A stretch of 57,192 nucleotides of DNA from Mycetocola reblochoni REB411 (GTDB lineage: Bacteria > Actinomycetota > Actinomycetes > Actinomycetales > Microbacteriaceae), in the NCBI RefSeq assembly GCF_900163835.1, contig NZ_FUKR01000017.1:1-57192 (forward strand). Direction: 5' to 3'. Numbering within the stretch: the first letter of the stretch is position 1; every line of letters starts with the position of its first letter. Below the pieces are notes generated by a model. The model saw nothing but the letters and a program-made list of their open reading frames with translations, was not told where the DNA came from and did not search any database. The translations under genes and the position numbers were made by a program. Shown in pieces: positions 25,428 through 33,104 of this stretch.

Positions 25428-26261
25428 TCAGCCGCGCGCGTCGAGCTCCTGTGCCAGCACGACGAGCCGGCGCACGAACAGCGAGGGTTCGCCCAGCTGC
25501 GGGTCGTGCCCTCCGTGCGGCCAGAGCTCGATGACCGCGGTCGGCACCCGGAGCCTCAGCCACATCGAGTACTCATCCCCCGGGTCCCTGCCGTGGATGG
25601 AGAGCACGGGGGCGTCCCCGGGGATCCGGCACAGCCGGTCGGCGGCGTCCTCGGCGGCGACGAGGTCGTCGACGTCGCCGAACAGCACGGGGTGGGCGGC
25701 CGCCAGCAGCTCGCCGACGGGTGACCGCAGCCCCTCCCTGTGCAGGCGGACCGCCTCGGGGAGGTCGCCCGACACCGCGGGGAGGATCTCGGCCCTGCGG
25801 GCGGGAACGTCGAGGCCGTCCAGCTCCTCGAGGCGGGAGGCGAGGTCGAGCACCTCGTCGACGAGGACGAGCGCGGCCACAGGGAACCGCGAGGCGTAGC
25901 CCAGCGCGATCTGGGCGCCCCAGCCGTGCCCGACGACGATGGGCGGCGCGGCCGAGTCGTCACGCGGGCGCAGCTCGTCCGATGCCAGGGCGATGACGGA
26001 GGGGAGGGCGGCAACGACACCGTCCGCGAGGGACGCATCGGCATCGGCATCGGCATCGGCATCGGCATCGGCATCGGCATCGGCGCGAGCGTCCGCCGCC
26101 GCGACGTCGCGGGCGAGGGCGGTGAGATCGACCGCGATGACGTCGAAGCGCCGGTCGAGAGGAACCGCGTCCCACACCTCCGGCGCGTCACCGAGCTCGG
26201 GCAGCAGCACCAGCCGGGGCAGGCCCGAGCCCGATCCGTCGACCCGATCGTCTCTCGCCAT
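25428..26261 (-). CDS. Alpha/beta hydrolase-fold protein with Gly in place of the nucleophile
   Basis: 277 residues. Alpha/beta hydrolase layout: LPRLVLLPELGDAPEVWDAV (oxyanion strand), VIAVDLTAL, nucleophile elbow PPIVVGHGWGAQIALGYASRFP, cap, and a C-terminal His region (ELWPHGGHDPQLGEPSLFVRRL). The elbow is GHGWG, so Gly113 replaces the usual Ser/Asp and normal hydrolysis is unlikely. An (Ala-Asp)8 tract from eight CGATGC hexamers lies at about residues 60-76, between the third beta strand and the elbow. The ATG at 26261 is used; a TTG 12 nt upstream is possible. Function unknown. Confidence 0.75.
   Translation of the reverse strand: MARDDRVDGSGSGLPRLVLLPELGDAPEVWDAVPLDRRFDVIAVDLTALARDVAAADARADADADADADADADADASLADGVVAALPSVIALASDELRPRDDSAAPPIVVGHGWGAQIALGYASRFPVAALVLVDEVLDLASRLEELDGLDVPARRAEILPAVSGDLPEAVRLHREGLRSPVGELLAAAHPVLFGDVDDLVAAEDAADRLCRIPGDAPVLSIHGRDPGDEYSMWLRLRVPTAVIELWPHGGHDPQLGEPSLFVRRLVVLAQELDARG
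26035..26082 (+). repeat. Hexanucleotide tandem repeat, 8 copies of GCATCG
   Basis: Eight perfect copies; read on the minus strand they encode alternating Ala-Asp within the alpha/beta hydrolase-like protein. The repeat unit conserves the frame. Confidence 0.97.
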
Positions 26262-26324
26262 GCCCTCATTCAAGCGCGGGCCGGGGCGGGCGTCCAGCGC
26301 GGGCGGCCCCCCGAACGGGAGCGC

Positions 26325-26990
26325 TCAGCCCAGACCGGCGTGCTGTGTGACCCAGACGTGCATCGCGACGGCCGCCGCCGCGGAGGCGTTGATCGAGCGG
26401 GTCGAGCCGAACTGGCTGATCTCGACGACGGCATCGGCCGCGTCGATCGCCTCGGGACTCAGGCCGGGGCCCTCCTGCCCGAACAGCAGCACGCACCGGC
26501 GGGGCATGGCGAAGGTCTCGATGATGACCGAGCCGGGGACGTTGTCGACGGCGATGATCGGCAACCCCCTGTCCGCGGCCCACCGGATGAGCGCCGCGAC
26601 GTCCTCGTGGTGGTCGACGTGCTGGTAGCGGTCGGTCACCATGGCCCCGCGCTTGTTCCAGCGGCGGCGTCCGACGATGTGCACGGCCTCGGCCCCGAAG
26701 GCGTTGGCACTGCGCACGATGGAGCCGATGTTCATGTCGTGCTGCCAGTTCTCGATGGCGACGTGGAACGGGTGGCGTTCGGCGTCGAGGGCGTCGACGA
26801 TCGCCTCCATGCGCCAGTACCGGAACCGGTCGATCACGTTCCGGGTGTCGCCGTTGGCGAGCAGCTCGGGGTCGTAGCGCTGATCGTCCGGCCAGGGGCC
26901 CGGCCACGGCCCGACCCCCGCGGTGCTGAGCTCGTGGCTGGGCGGCGCGTCGGCCACCCGCTCCGGGGTGATGCGCTCGTCGGCAGGCAT
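26325..26990 (-). CDS. TrmH-family (SpoU) RNA methyltransferase
   Basis: 221 residues. SPOUT-fold 2'-O-methyltransferase using SAM to methylate tRNA or rRNA ribose. Three SpoU motifs are clear: motif 1 MNIGSIVRSANAFGA (catalytic Arg in IVRSANAFG), motif 2 VLLFGQEGPGLS, motif 3 QFGSTRSINASAAAAVAMHVW, which forms the knotted SAM site. The N-terminal 60 residues are specific to actinobacterial members of this group. Exact RNA target cannot be told. The ATG lies 7 nt after TACCCT (leaderless). Seen in other actinobacteria near pyrE and purA. Confidence 0.92.
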   Translation of the reverse strand: MPADERITPERVADAPPSHELSTAGVGPWPGPWPDDQRYDPELLANGDTRNVIDRFRYWRMEAIVDALDAERHPFHVAIENWQHDMNIGSIVRSANAFGAEAVHIVGRRRWNKRGAMVTDRYQHVDHHEDVAALIRWAADRGLPIIAVDNVPGSVIIETFAMPRRCVLLFGQEGPGLSPEAIDAADAVVEISQFGSTRSINASAAAAVAMHVWVTQHAGLG

Positions 26991-26997
26991 GAGGTCA

Positions 26998-27003
26998 AGG
27001 GTA
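26998..27003 (-). promoter_or_regulatory. Candidate -10 box (TACCCT) for leaderless TrmH-family gene
   Basis: Minus strand TACCCT, then TGACCTC, then ATG; it sits in the 33-nt gap after the small membrane-protein gene. Confidence 0.5.
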
Positions 27004-27023
27004 GCCGTCTGGCGGCCGGGTGC

Positions 27024-27350
27024 TCAGCGGCCGAGCGGCTCCCAGCCGGAGCCGTGCCTGAGCGCGCCGGCGGCCCCGTCGCCCGACACCGTGACACGGT
27101 GGAGGAGGCCGGGCTGGATACGGTGAACATCGACCCGGTCGACGGCGAGGCGCCCGCACTCGACGGTGTCGACCCAGTTGCCCCTGGGTCCCCCGCGGCC
27201 GGCGGACTGCCCCCGCTCGACGACCGTGCAGTCGAGCGTCTGGACGTGCCGCTCCCTGTCGGCGTCGATCGTCCCCTGCCTCACGACGAGGAACACGACG
27301 CCCGCGACGATCACGAGGACGATCACCCCGATCCCGACCGTGCGCCGCAT
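27024..27350 (-). CDS. Small membrane-anchored protein of unknown function
   Basis: 108 residues. A single N-terminal hydrophobic helix (about residues 5-23, VGIGVIVLVIVAGVVFLVV) after a short positive start (MRRT), then an outer soluble part with two cysteines (LDCTVVERG and VECGRL) that could form a disulfide. The C-terminal region alternates strand-like stretches. No family recognised. GGGAGGG 5 nt before the ATG supports the start. Lies upstream of, and co-directional with, the TrmH-family gene, which seems to have its own promoter. Confidence 0.65.
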   Translation of the reverse strand: MRRTVGIGVIVLVIVAGVVFLVVRQGTIDADRERHVQTLDCTVVERGQSAGRGGPRGNWVDTVECGRLAVDRVDVHRIQPGLLHRVTVSGDGAAGALRHGSGWEPLGR

Positions 27351-27453
27351 CGTGCCCTCCCCTGCCCCGTGCCGGTCCCCTCGTCCCGGCGGGACCGACG
27401 GCTGCGGGCATCAGCGTATCGGGCCGCGCCGGGCGGGGCGGTCGCGCGCATGC

Positions 27454-27493
27454 GGAGGGGCCGGGCAGTCGTCCCCGACTCCCCGGCCCCTCC
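27454..27493 (-). terminator. Hairpin after the lamin-tail/phosphoesterase gene
   Basis: Perfect 12-bp stem GGAGGGGCCGGG / CCCGGCCCCTCC with a 16-nt loop, 20 nt downstream of the stop. No T-run. Confidence 0.6.
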
Positions 27494-27513
27494 TGCCCCT
27501 CACGACCGCGCGG

Positions 27514-30500
27514 CTAGACCTCGCCGCCGCTCCGGCGCGAACGGCGGTGCAGGAGCACGCCGCCGAGACCGGTGGTGGCCAGCAGCAGCGCGATCAGCAG
27601 GATCACGCCGAGCTGCTCCGCCCCGCTGTTCGCGAGCGATCCGTCCGCGCCGGACGCCGCAGGACGCCCCTCCAGGGCGTCGCCGTCATCGGACGAGTCG
27701 CCCTGACCGGACGCGTCGCCCGCGCCGCCGGCGCCGGAACCCGAACCGGCGTTCTGGCCCGGGTCGACCGGATCGACCGGGTCGACCGGCTCGAGCGGCT
27801 CGAGCGGGCCGGTCGGGTCCTCCGGGTCGACCGGCTCGGTCGGCTCCGTCGGCTCGGTCGGCTCCGTGACCACGGCCTCGCCGAGGGCGAGGGGCGCGGT
27901 GATGACCCGGTTCCCGACCGCGACGGCCGGCTCGACCATCGGCTCGACGGGCTCCTCGGCCTCGGCGGGCGTCGGGACTGCATCGGCCTCGGCCGTGGCC
28001 TCCTCAAGCAGTGCGGCCCCCTCAGTCGGCTCCCCGGCACCGGGGGCGTCCTGCTGCTGCGCGGCGTCGCTCGGGGCGTCCTGCACCGTCTCGACCGGCG
28101 CGAGACGCCGCTCGGAGGGGAGCGCGTCCTGCTCGGCCGTCGGGCCCTCCTGCTGGGCGAGCGACTCGGCACGCAGCGCGCCGGGAACGGCCCGGCCCGC
28201 GGCCTCGCCGGCACTCGCGGACGCGGTGGCGGTGTCCGTCACGACGGCATACCACTGCATCCCCGCCTGCTCGGCCGACCAGTCGTGCGTGGCCGTCTCG
28301 CCCGCCGCGACCTCGACCACGGCGGCCTCGCTCGCCGTGCCCTGGACCGTCCAGGACGACAGGGTGAACGCCGTCGGCCGCTTCAGCGACAGCTGCACGA
28401 CGAACTCGTCGTCGCCCCGGTCGTAGCGCACCGCGTCGCCGCGGAAGTCCGGCTCGTCGTACTGCCACGCGTCGAAGGAGTCCAGGCTCGGCGAGTACGC
28501 GTTGACGGCCATCACGCCGGCGTCCAGGTCGAACTGGAGCAGCCGCTGGAAGCCGGTGTCGCGGTCGAGGGTGTCGGCGCGCGGGCTCGGCTGGGTCGAG
28601 CGGTAGCCCTGGTAGTCGGCGAGCATCTCGACGACGCGGCGCCCCTCGGCGCCGACGTTGTCGATGACGGTCGTCCCCGCGGCGATCTCCGTCGCGTCGA
28701 CCTGCTCACCGGTCACCGGGTCGGCGAGCTGCGTGGACACGCCGTGGTAGTGCCCGCCGATGACGAGGAACACGTTGTCGTTCGGTGCGACGACGCGCTC
28801 CCACATCTCCACGCCGCGCGCCGTGTATCGGCGGTCGACGCGGTCGTCGCGTGTGCCGTCGGTGTACAGGTAGGCGTGGGTGGCGAGGATCACGTTCGAC
28901 TCGGGGTTGGCCGCGGCCAGCGACGACGCCCAGTCGATCTGCTCGTCGGACGGCGCGTAGGGCAGCGACACGACCATGAACGGGACGCCCTGCTCGCTGA
29001 AGTGGTCGAATCGGGCGCTCGGGTCGCCGACGCGCCACTCGCCGCCGAACCACTCGGTTCCCTCGTAGCGCGAGGCGGGGAAGTACTCGGTGAACAGATC
29101 GTTGTTCCGGCCCCAGAGGTTGTCGTGGTTGCCGGGCAGGATGCTGTTGGCCACGCCCGCGTCGTCGAGCAGGGACTGGATGTCGGACGCCGCCTGGAAC
29201 TCGCGTCTGGCGCGCTCCACCTCGGCGTTGCCGTTGATCCAGTTCTCGATGACGTCACCGGTGTGGGCGCTGAAGGCGATGTCCCTCGACTCGGCGTTGG
29301 CCACGACCCACGCCGCCATGTCCGTGTAGACGCGGCGGAAGCCCTCGGTGAGGAACTGGGTATCGGTCATGTGGTTGACGGCGAAGTCGTAGCCGCCCGG
29401 CGTGACGAAGGCGCCGTCGGTGACGGAGACCTCGTCGAGCAGTCCGCCGGCCGTGCGCGGACCGTCGAGCACGAGCACCGCGGCGGAACCGTCGACCACC
29501 ATCTCGGCGGTCAGCCGTCCGACGAGCGTCAGCTCGCCGTCGGCGGAGGGCACCGCGGCATCGACGAGCTCCCACCGAGCCGACGCGGTGTTCCAGCCGT
29601 ACATCTGGAGCTCGTTGCGGTCGGTCGTGGTCCCCGTCCAGCTGAGCTCGACGCCCTCGTCGGGGACCTCGTCGATGGCCAGCTCGAAGCGCTGGTAGGG
29701 GAAGCCGGTGCCGTCGGACGGCGCGGTGGCGTCGTCGGCCGAGCGGACCTCGGTCTCTCCGTCGAGCTCGCGGGCCGCCGGAGGGACTTGCTCGGTCACG
29801 CCGGTGAACACGCGCTGCGTGGCCTCGTCGAGCTCGACGGGGGTCGACGAGCGGAAGCTCACCTGGAGCCGGTCCCCGCCGTCGTGCGTGGTGGTCACGC
29901 TCGTGCTCACCGCGCCGTCCTCGTCCTGCTCGCCGGTCTCGGCGATGGGCGTGCCGGGGCGGAAGAGCCGGTCGACCTCGGCCGGGTCGAGCTGACCGGC
30001 GAGCGGGACGGTCGGGTCGACGACGGGCAGGTCCTCGTGGCCCTCAGGGGTGCGGGTCGCGACGGCGAAGTCGGCGATGTTGTCGCCGGTGTCCTGGGCG
30101 CGCTGGTAGCTCTCGCCCTGGTCGCTCTTGGCGTCGTTCTGGATGGACGCGCCCTGCTCGCACGGGCTGAACGCGATGCTGTCCCACACGGCGACCCGGT
30201 CGACGACCGCGCCGGAGCCGTCCCACACGGCGACGCCGAAGCCCTCGGCGTCGTTGAGCCCCGTCGAGTACCTGCCGTCGGCGATGGCCGCCAGGGCGGC
30301 CGGCGCCCCGGTGGGGGCCGCGATGTAGCGCTGCCCCGGTGCGAGGGTGATCGCCAGGTCGGCGATCTGCGGGGTGAGCGATCGCTTCCCCGTCCCCTCG
30401 CAGCGCCAGAGCGACCAGCCGGAGAGCGACACGGGCGCGTCACCGGTGTTGAGCAGCTCGACGTACTCGTCGTTGCCGCCCGCGGGTCCCGCGGCGCTCA

Positions 30501-31674
30501 GCTCGGTGATGCGCACCGGGCTGTCGGCGTCCGCACGGCGCTCGCCCTCGGCGACGGTGCCGAGCTCGGCGACCTCGCCGGGGGTGCGCTGGGCACGGAC
30601 GAAGTCGGACGAGTTGTCGCCCGTGTCCGAGTTCCGCTGGAAGCTCAGCCCGTCGCCGGTGTCGATGTCCATGACCGCGGCCTCGCCGTCGGTGCAGGGG
30701 CTCTGACGGTCGCGGTAGACGCTCATCCTGTCGACGATCGACGTGTCGGCGTCCAGCAGCATCGCGCCGGAGTTCTGCCAGTGCACGCTCGTGGAGTACC
30801 GCGCGTCGGCGACGGAGGAGGGGATCGTCTGCGCGTCGGTCCTGACGAAGGTGAACGCCTCACCCGGCGCGAGCGTCGTGCCCGAGGGCAGACCGGCGTG
30901 CTGGGTGTACGTCTGCGCGTTGTCGCCGCAGCGCAGCAGCGACCAGCCGGACAGGTCGACGGGGCTGTCGCCGTAGTTGGCGATCTCGATGAAGTCGTCG
31001 CGGGCGCCGGGGCCGCCGGGGGCGTACTCGCTGATCTTCACCGCGCCGGGGCGGAGACGGTCGGCCGGCTCGGAACGGTTGGCCTCGCCCGGCGTGCGCT
31101 CGGCGACGATCCAGTCGCTGGCGATGTCGCCGCTCGTCCCGACGCGCTGGTGGGACTCGCCGAACGTCCAGGCCGCGGTGGTGGGCAGGCTCGTCGGGTT
31201 CTTGCACTGGCTGTCGACGGAGGGGTGGTAGAAGCCGATCCGGTCGAGGACCGTGTGGTCGGGCGCCTCCAGGTAGGCCCCGTAGCCGAAGCTGTGCAGG
31301 CTCGTGTCGTAGCTGGCGTCCCCGACGCCGGAGGCCTCGAGGGGGCTGCCCGCGCGGACGGCGAGGTACTGCTCGCCCGGCGCGAGGACCGTTCCCTCGG
31401 GGACGACGGCCTGCGGGCCGTAGGCGTCACCGGCCTGGCCGCAGCGGAAGATGCGGTAGCCGCCGATGTCGGTGGCGGCGCTGCCGAAGTTGGCGATCTC
31501 GATGAAGTTGTCCGAGGCGCCGCTCGGGCCTCCGGACACGACCTCGCTGATGAGGACGCCGCCGGTGGCGGCGGATGGGGTGTCCGCGGTCGCCGCCGCG
31601 GCCGGGGTGGAGCCGAGCAATCCGGCGGCGAGGGCGACGGCCAGGACGGCCGATCGTTTCTGTCGTCGTGACAT
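27514..31674 (-). CDS. Secreted, wall-anchored protein: three lamin-tail domains plus metallophosphoesterase
   Basis: 1386 residues. Signal peptide 1-28 (MSRRQKRSAVLAVALAAGLL, cleavage after AAA). Three lamin-tail (LTD, PF00932) domains at about 38-170, 205-350 and 385-530, each with VLISEVVSGGPSGASDNFIEI-like openings, a LAPGE turn and paired Cys residues (FRCG, LRCG, WRCEG). A calcineurin-like metallophosphoesterase spans about 765-1010: D771 (NHMTDTQF), HTGDVIE, G848-N849-H850-D851, and G973-G974-H975-Y976-H977. Then a beta-sandwich-like stretch, a Glu/Pro/Thr-rich wall-spanning region rich in TEP/DPVDP repeats (about 1190-1330), the sorting signal LANSG near 1347, a hydrophobic helix and an Arg-rich tail. 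Probably a surface phosphoesterase acting on nucleotides, nucleic acid or phospho-polymers. Confidence 0.88.
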   Translation of the reverse strand: MSRRQKRSAVLAVALAAGLLGSTPAAAATADTPSAATGGVLISEVVSGGPSGASDNFIEIANFGSAATDIGGYRIFRCGQAGDAYGPQAVVPEGTVLAPGEQYLAVRAGSPLEASGVGDASYDTSLHSFGYGAYLEAPDHTVLDRIGFYHPSVDSQCKNPTSLPTTAAWTFGESHQRVGTSGDIASDWIVAERTPGEANRSEPADRLRPGAVKISEYAPGGPGARDDFIEIANYGDSPVDLSGWSLLRCGDNAQTYTQHAGLPSGTTLAPGEAFTFVRTDAQTIPSSVADARYSTSVHWQNSGAMLLDADTSIVDRMSVYRDRQSPCTDGEAAVMDIDTGDGLSFQRNSDTGDNSSDFVRAQRTPGEVAELGTVAEGERRADADSPVRITELSAAGPAGGNDEYVELLNTGDAPVSLSGWSLWRCEGTGKRSLTPQIADLAITLAPGQRYIAAPTGAPAALAAIADGRYSTGLNDAEGFGVAVWDGSGAVVDRVAVWDSIAFSPCEQGASIQNDAKSDQGESYQRAQDTGDNIADFAVATRTPEGHEDLPVVDPTVPLAGQLDPAEVDRLFRPGTPIAETGEQDEDGAVSTSVTTTHDGGDRLQVSFRSSTPVELDEATQRVFTGVTEQVPPAARELDGETEVRSADDATAPSDGTGFPYQRFELAIDEVPDEGVELSWTGTTTDRNELQMYGWNTASARWELVDAAVPSADGELTLVGRLTAEMVVDGSAAVLVLDGPRTAGGLLDEVSVTDGAFVTPGGYDFAVNHMTDTQFLTEGFRRVYTDMAAWVVANAESRDIAFSAHTGDVIENWINGNAEVERARREFQAASDIQSLLDDAGVANSILPGNHDNLWGRNNDLFTEYFPASRYEGTEWFGGEWRVGDPSARFDHFSEQGVPFMVVSLPYAPSDEQIDWASSLAAANPESNVILATHAYLYTDGTRDDRVDRRYTARGVEMWERVVAPNDNVFLVIGGHYHGVSTQLADPVTGEQVDATEIAAGTTVIDNVGAEGRRVVEMLADYQGYRSTQPSPRADTLDRDTGFQRLLQFDLDAGVMAVNAYSPSLDSFDAWQYDEPDFRGDAVRYDRGDDEFVVQLSLKRPTAFTLSSWTVQGTASEAAVVEVAAGETATHDWSAEQAGMQWYAVVTDTATASASAGEAAGRAVPGALRAESLAQQEGPTAEQDALPSERRLAPVETVQDAPSDAAQQQDAPGAGEPTEGAALLEEATAEADAVPTPAEAEEPVEPMVEPAVAVGNRVITAPLALGEAVVTEPTEPTEPTEPVDPEDPTGPLEPLEPVDPVDPVDPGQNAGSGSGAGGAGDASGQGDSSDDGDALEGRPAASGADGSLANSGAEQLGVILLIALLLATTGLGGVLLHRRSRRSGGEV

Positions 31675-31840
31675 GGGTGTGCGGGGACCTTTCGATGGTG
31701 GGGGCCGCGGCGATGCCGGGCGGCGGTCTCAGCGTGTCGGCCCCGGGTAACGGGGCCGCGACCGGTCCCTGAACAGCCCGCGTCGGAGGGGCGAACCGTC
31801 CCGGGCGAGGCCGAGGGCTGACGGGGCGCGCGGCACGGCG

Positions 31841-31846
31841 TAGCGT
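31841..31846 (+). promoter_or_regulatory. Possible -10 box (TAGCGT) upstream of the 42-residue gene
   Basis: TAGCGT, 51 nt before the ATG of the small acidic protein gene, leaving a leader with a ribosome site. The only other content of the 31675-31897 gap is GC-rich sequence without recognised motifs. Confidence 0.3.
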
Positions 31847-31897
31847 GGGGAGCCCAGCGGCGGCCACGGCCGCCGGCCGCACGACACGAGGAGCGCC

Positions 31898-32026
31898 ATG
31901 AGCGACACCACCCCCGACCCCCGCGAGCTTCCGGACGGCTCGGACCAGGACGGCACCACGACCGGCGAGGAGGACACCGCATCGGGCGGTGCCCCCGCGG
32001 AGCCGGACGAGAACGCCGCCGACTGA
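31898..32026 (+). CDS. Small acidic protein, 42 residues
   Basis: ATG with GAGGAG four nt upstream, 42 codons, TGA stop. Begins MSDTTPDPRELPDGSDQDG and ends EPDENAAD; very acidic and Gly/Pro/Thr-rich, no hydrophobic segment, no cysteine, probably disordered. Support is the good ribosome site, lack of rare codons and a plausible promoter upstream; no family recognised. It is co-directional with the HAD phosphatase gene 99 nt downstream, which has its own -10 and ribosome site. May be a real microprotein or a chance reading frame. Confidence 0.5.
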   Translation: MSDTTPDPRELPDGSDQDGTTTGEEDTASGGAPAEPDENAAD

Positions 32027-32090
32027 CCCCGTCGCGACGGTCGGCGCGCGCCGGACCCCGCCGAGCAGGCCGGGCCCCGGCGCGCGCCGA

Positions 32091-32096
32091 TATGCT
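32091..32096 (+). promoter_or_regulatory. Candidate -10 box (TATGCT) for the HAD-IIA gene
   Basis: TATGCT followed by TGAG, then a leader of about 23 nt carrying GAGAAAGG before the GTG start at 32126; in contrast to the leaderless genes this one has a ribosome site. Confidence 0.45.
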
Positions 32097-32125
32097 TGAG
32101 GTCCACCGGAGAAAGGGTTCGCACC

Positions 32126-32941
32126 GTGAGCAAACGCGACGACGTCGAATGCTGGCTGACCGACATGGACGGCGTCCTCGTCCACGAGAACAAGGCGCTG
32201 CCGGGGGCTTCGGCGCTGTTGCAGCAGTGGAAGGACGAGGGAACCCCGTACCTGGTCCTGACGAACAACTCGATCTTCACGCCGCGCGATCTCAGCGCGC
32301 GACTGCGCGCCTCAGGGCTCGACGTCCCCGAGGAGCGCATCTGGACCTCGGCGCTGGCCACGGCGGCGTTCCTCAAGTCGCAGGCCCCCGGCGGCAGCGC
32401 CTTCGTCATCGGCGAGGCGGGCATCACCACGGCCCTGCACGAGGCCGGCTTCATCATGACCGAGACCACGCCGGATTACGTCGTCGTCGGCGAGACCCGC
32501 AACTACTCCTTCGAGGCGATCACGAAGGCGATCCGCGCGATCCTCACCGGGTCACGCTTCATCGTCACCAACCCTGACGCCACCGGCCCCTCCGCCGAGG
32601 GCCCGCTTCCGGCGACCGGCGCGATCGCCGCGCTCATCACGAAGGCGACGGGGCGGGAGCCGTACGTGGTCGGCAAGCCGAACCCGATGATGTTCCGCTC
32701 CGCCCTCAACAAGATCGGCGCCCACTCCGAGAACACCGGCATGATCGGTGACCGTATGGACACCGACATCGTCGCCGGCATCGAGGCGGGTCTGCACACT
32801 ATCCTGGTGCTGACGGGGATCAGCGACCAGGCGGAGATCGAGCGCTACCCGTTCCGGCCGGATGAGATCCTCAGCGGTGTCAGCGAGCTGATCCGACGCG
32901 AGCCGATCGAGACCGACCAGGTTCCCGCCGAGCAGGGCTGA
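32126..32941 (+). CDS. HAD-IIA family hydrolase (NagD-like phosphatase)
   Basis: 271 residues. NagD/PGP-type HAD phosphatase with a C2B cap inserted between motifs II and III. Motif I WLTDMDGVL (nucleophile D13, acid D15), motif II LVLTNNS, motif III Lys in VVGKPNPMMF, motif IV GDRMDTDIVAG. All catalytic residues are present, in contrast to the HAD-fold protein at 17884-18600. Members dephosphorylate nucleotides or sugar phosphates. The GTG at 32126 is chosen because of AAAGG about 8 nt upstream; an in-frame ATG at 32096 overlaps the -10 box. Confidence 0.92.
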   Translation: MSKRDDVECWLTDMDGVLVHENKALPGASALLQQWKDEGTPYLVLTNNSIFTPRDLSARLRASGLDVPEERIWTSALATAAFLKSQAPGGSAFVIGEAGITTALHEAGFIMTETTPDYVVVGETRNYSFEAITKAIRAILTGSRFIVTNPDATGPSAEGPLPATGAIAALITKATGREPYVVGKPNPMMFRSALNKIGAHSENTGMIGDRMDTDIVAGIEAGLHTILVLTGISDQAEIERYPFRPDEILSGVSELIRREPIETDQVPAEQG

Positions 32942-32978
32942 CCCTCGCGGCCCGGCCGGGGCACCCGGCCGGACCGGG

Positions 32979-33080
32979 GAACCGGCAGAACGGGCGAACC
33001 GGCAGAACGGGCGAACCGGCCAGACGGGGGAACCGGCAGAACGGGCGAACCGGCCAGACGGGGGAACCGGCCGGACGGGC
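32979..33080. repeat. Six tandem 17-bp repeats between convergent genes
   Basis: Units of 17 bp, GAACCGGCAGAACGGGC (copies 1, 2 and 4) alternating with GAACCGGCCAGACGGGG (3 and 5) and ending in a variant GAACCGGCCGGACGGGC (6). The array fills the gap between the ends of the HAD-IIA gene and the septum-formation gene. The rest of the gap (33081-33104) is GC-rich with a GGCCGG inverted element. Too short and regular for CRISPR. Confidence 0.95.
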
Positions 33081-33104
33081 GGGCCCCGGCCGGATAGACG
33101 GGCC

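Noticed and set aside
27166-31671. Open frame of about 1500 codons on the plus strand, opposite the lamin-tail/phosphoesterase gene
   Set aside because: It mirrors the real gene codon for codon; with G/C at third positions the complementary frame rarely has stops. Its sequence is Arg/Gly/Val-rich without domains or signal.
32979-33080. Possible CRISPR array
   Set aside because: Repeats are 17 bp and directly adjacent with no spacers, and there are no cas genes.
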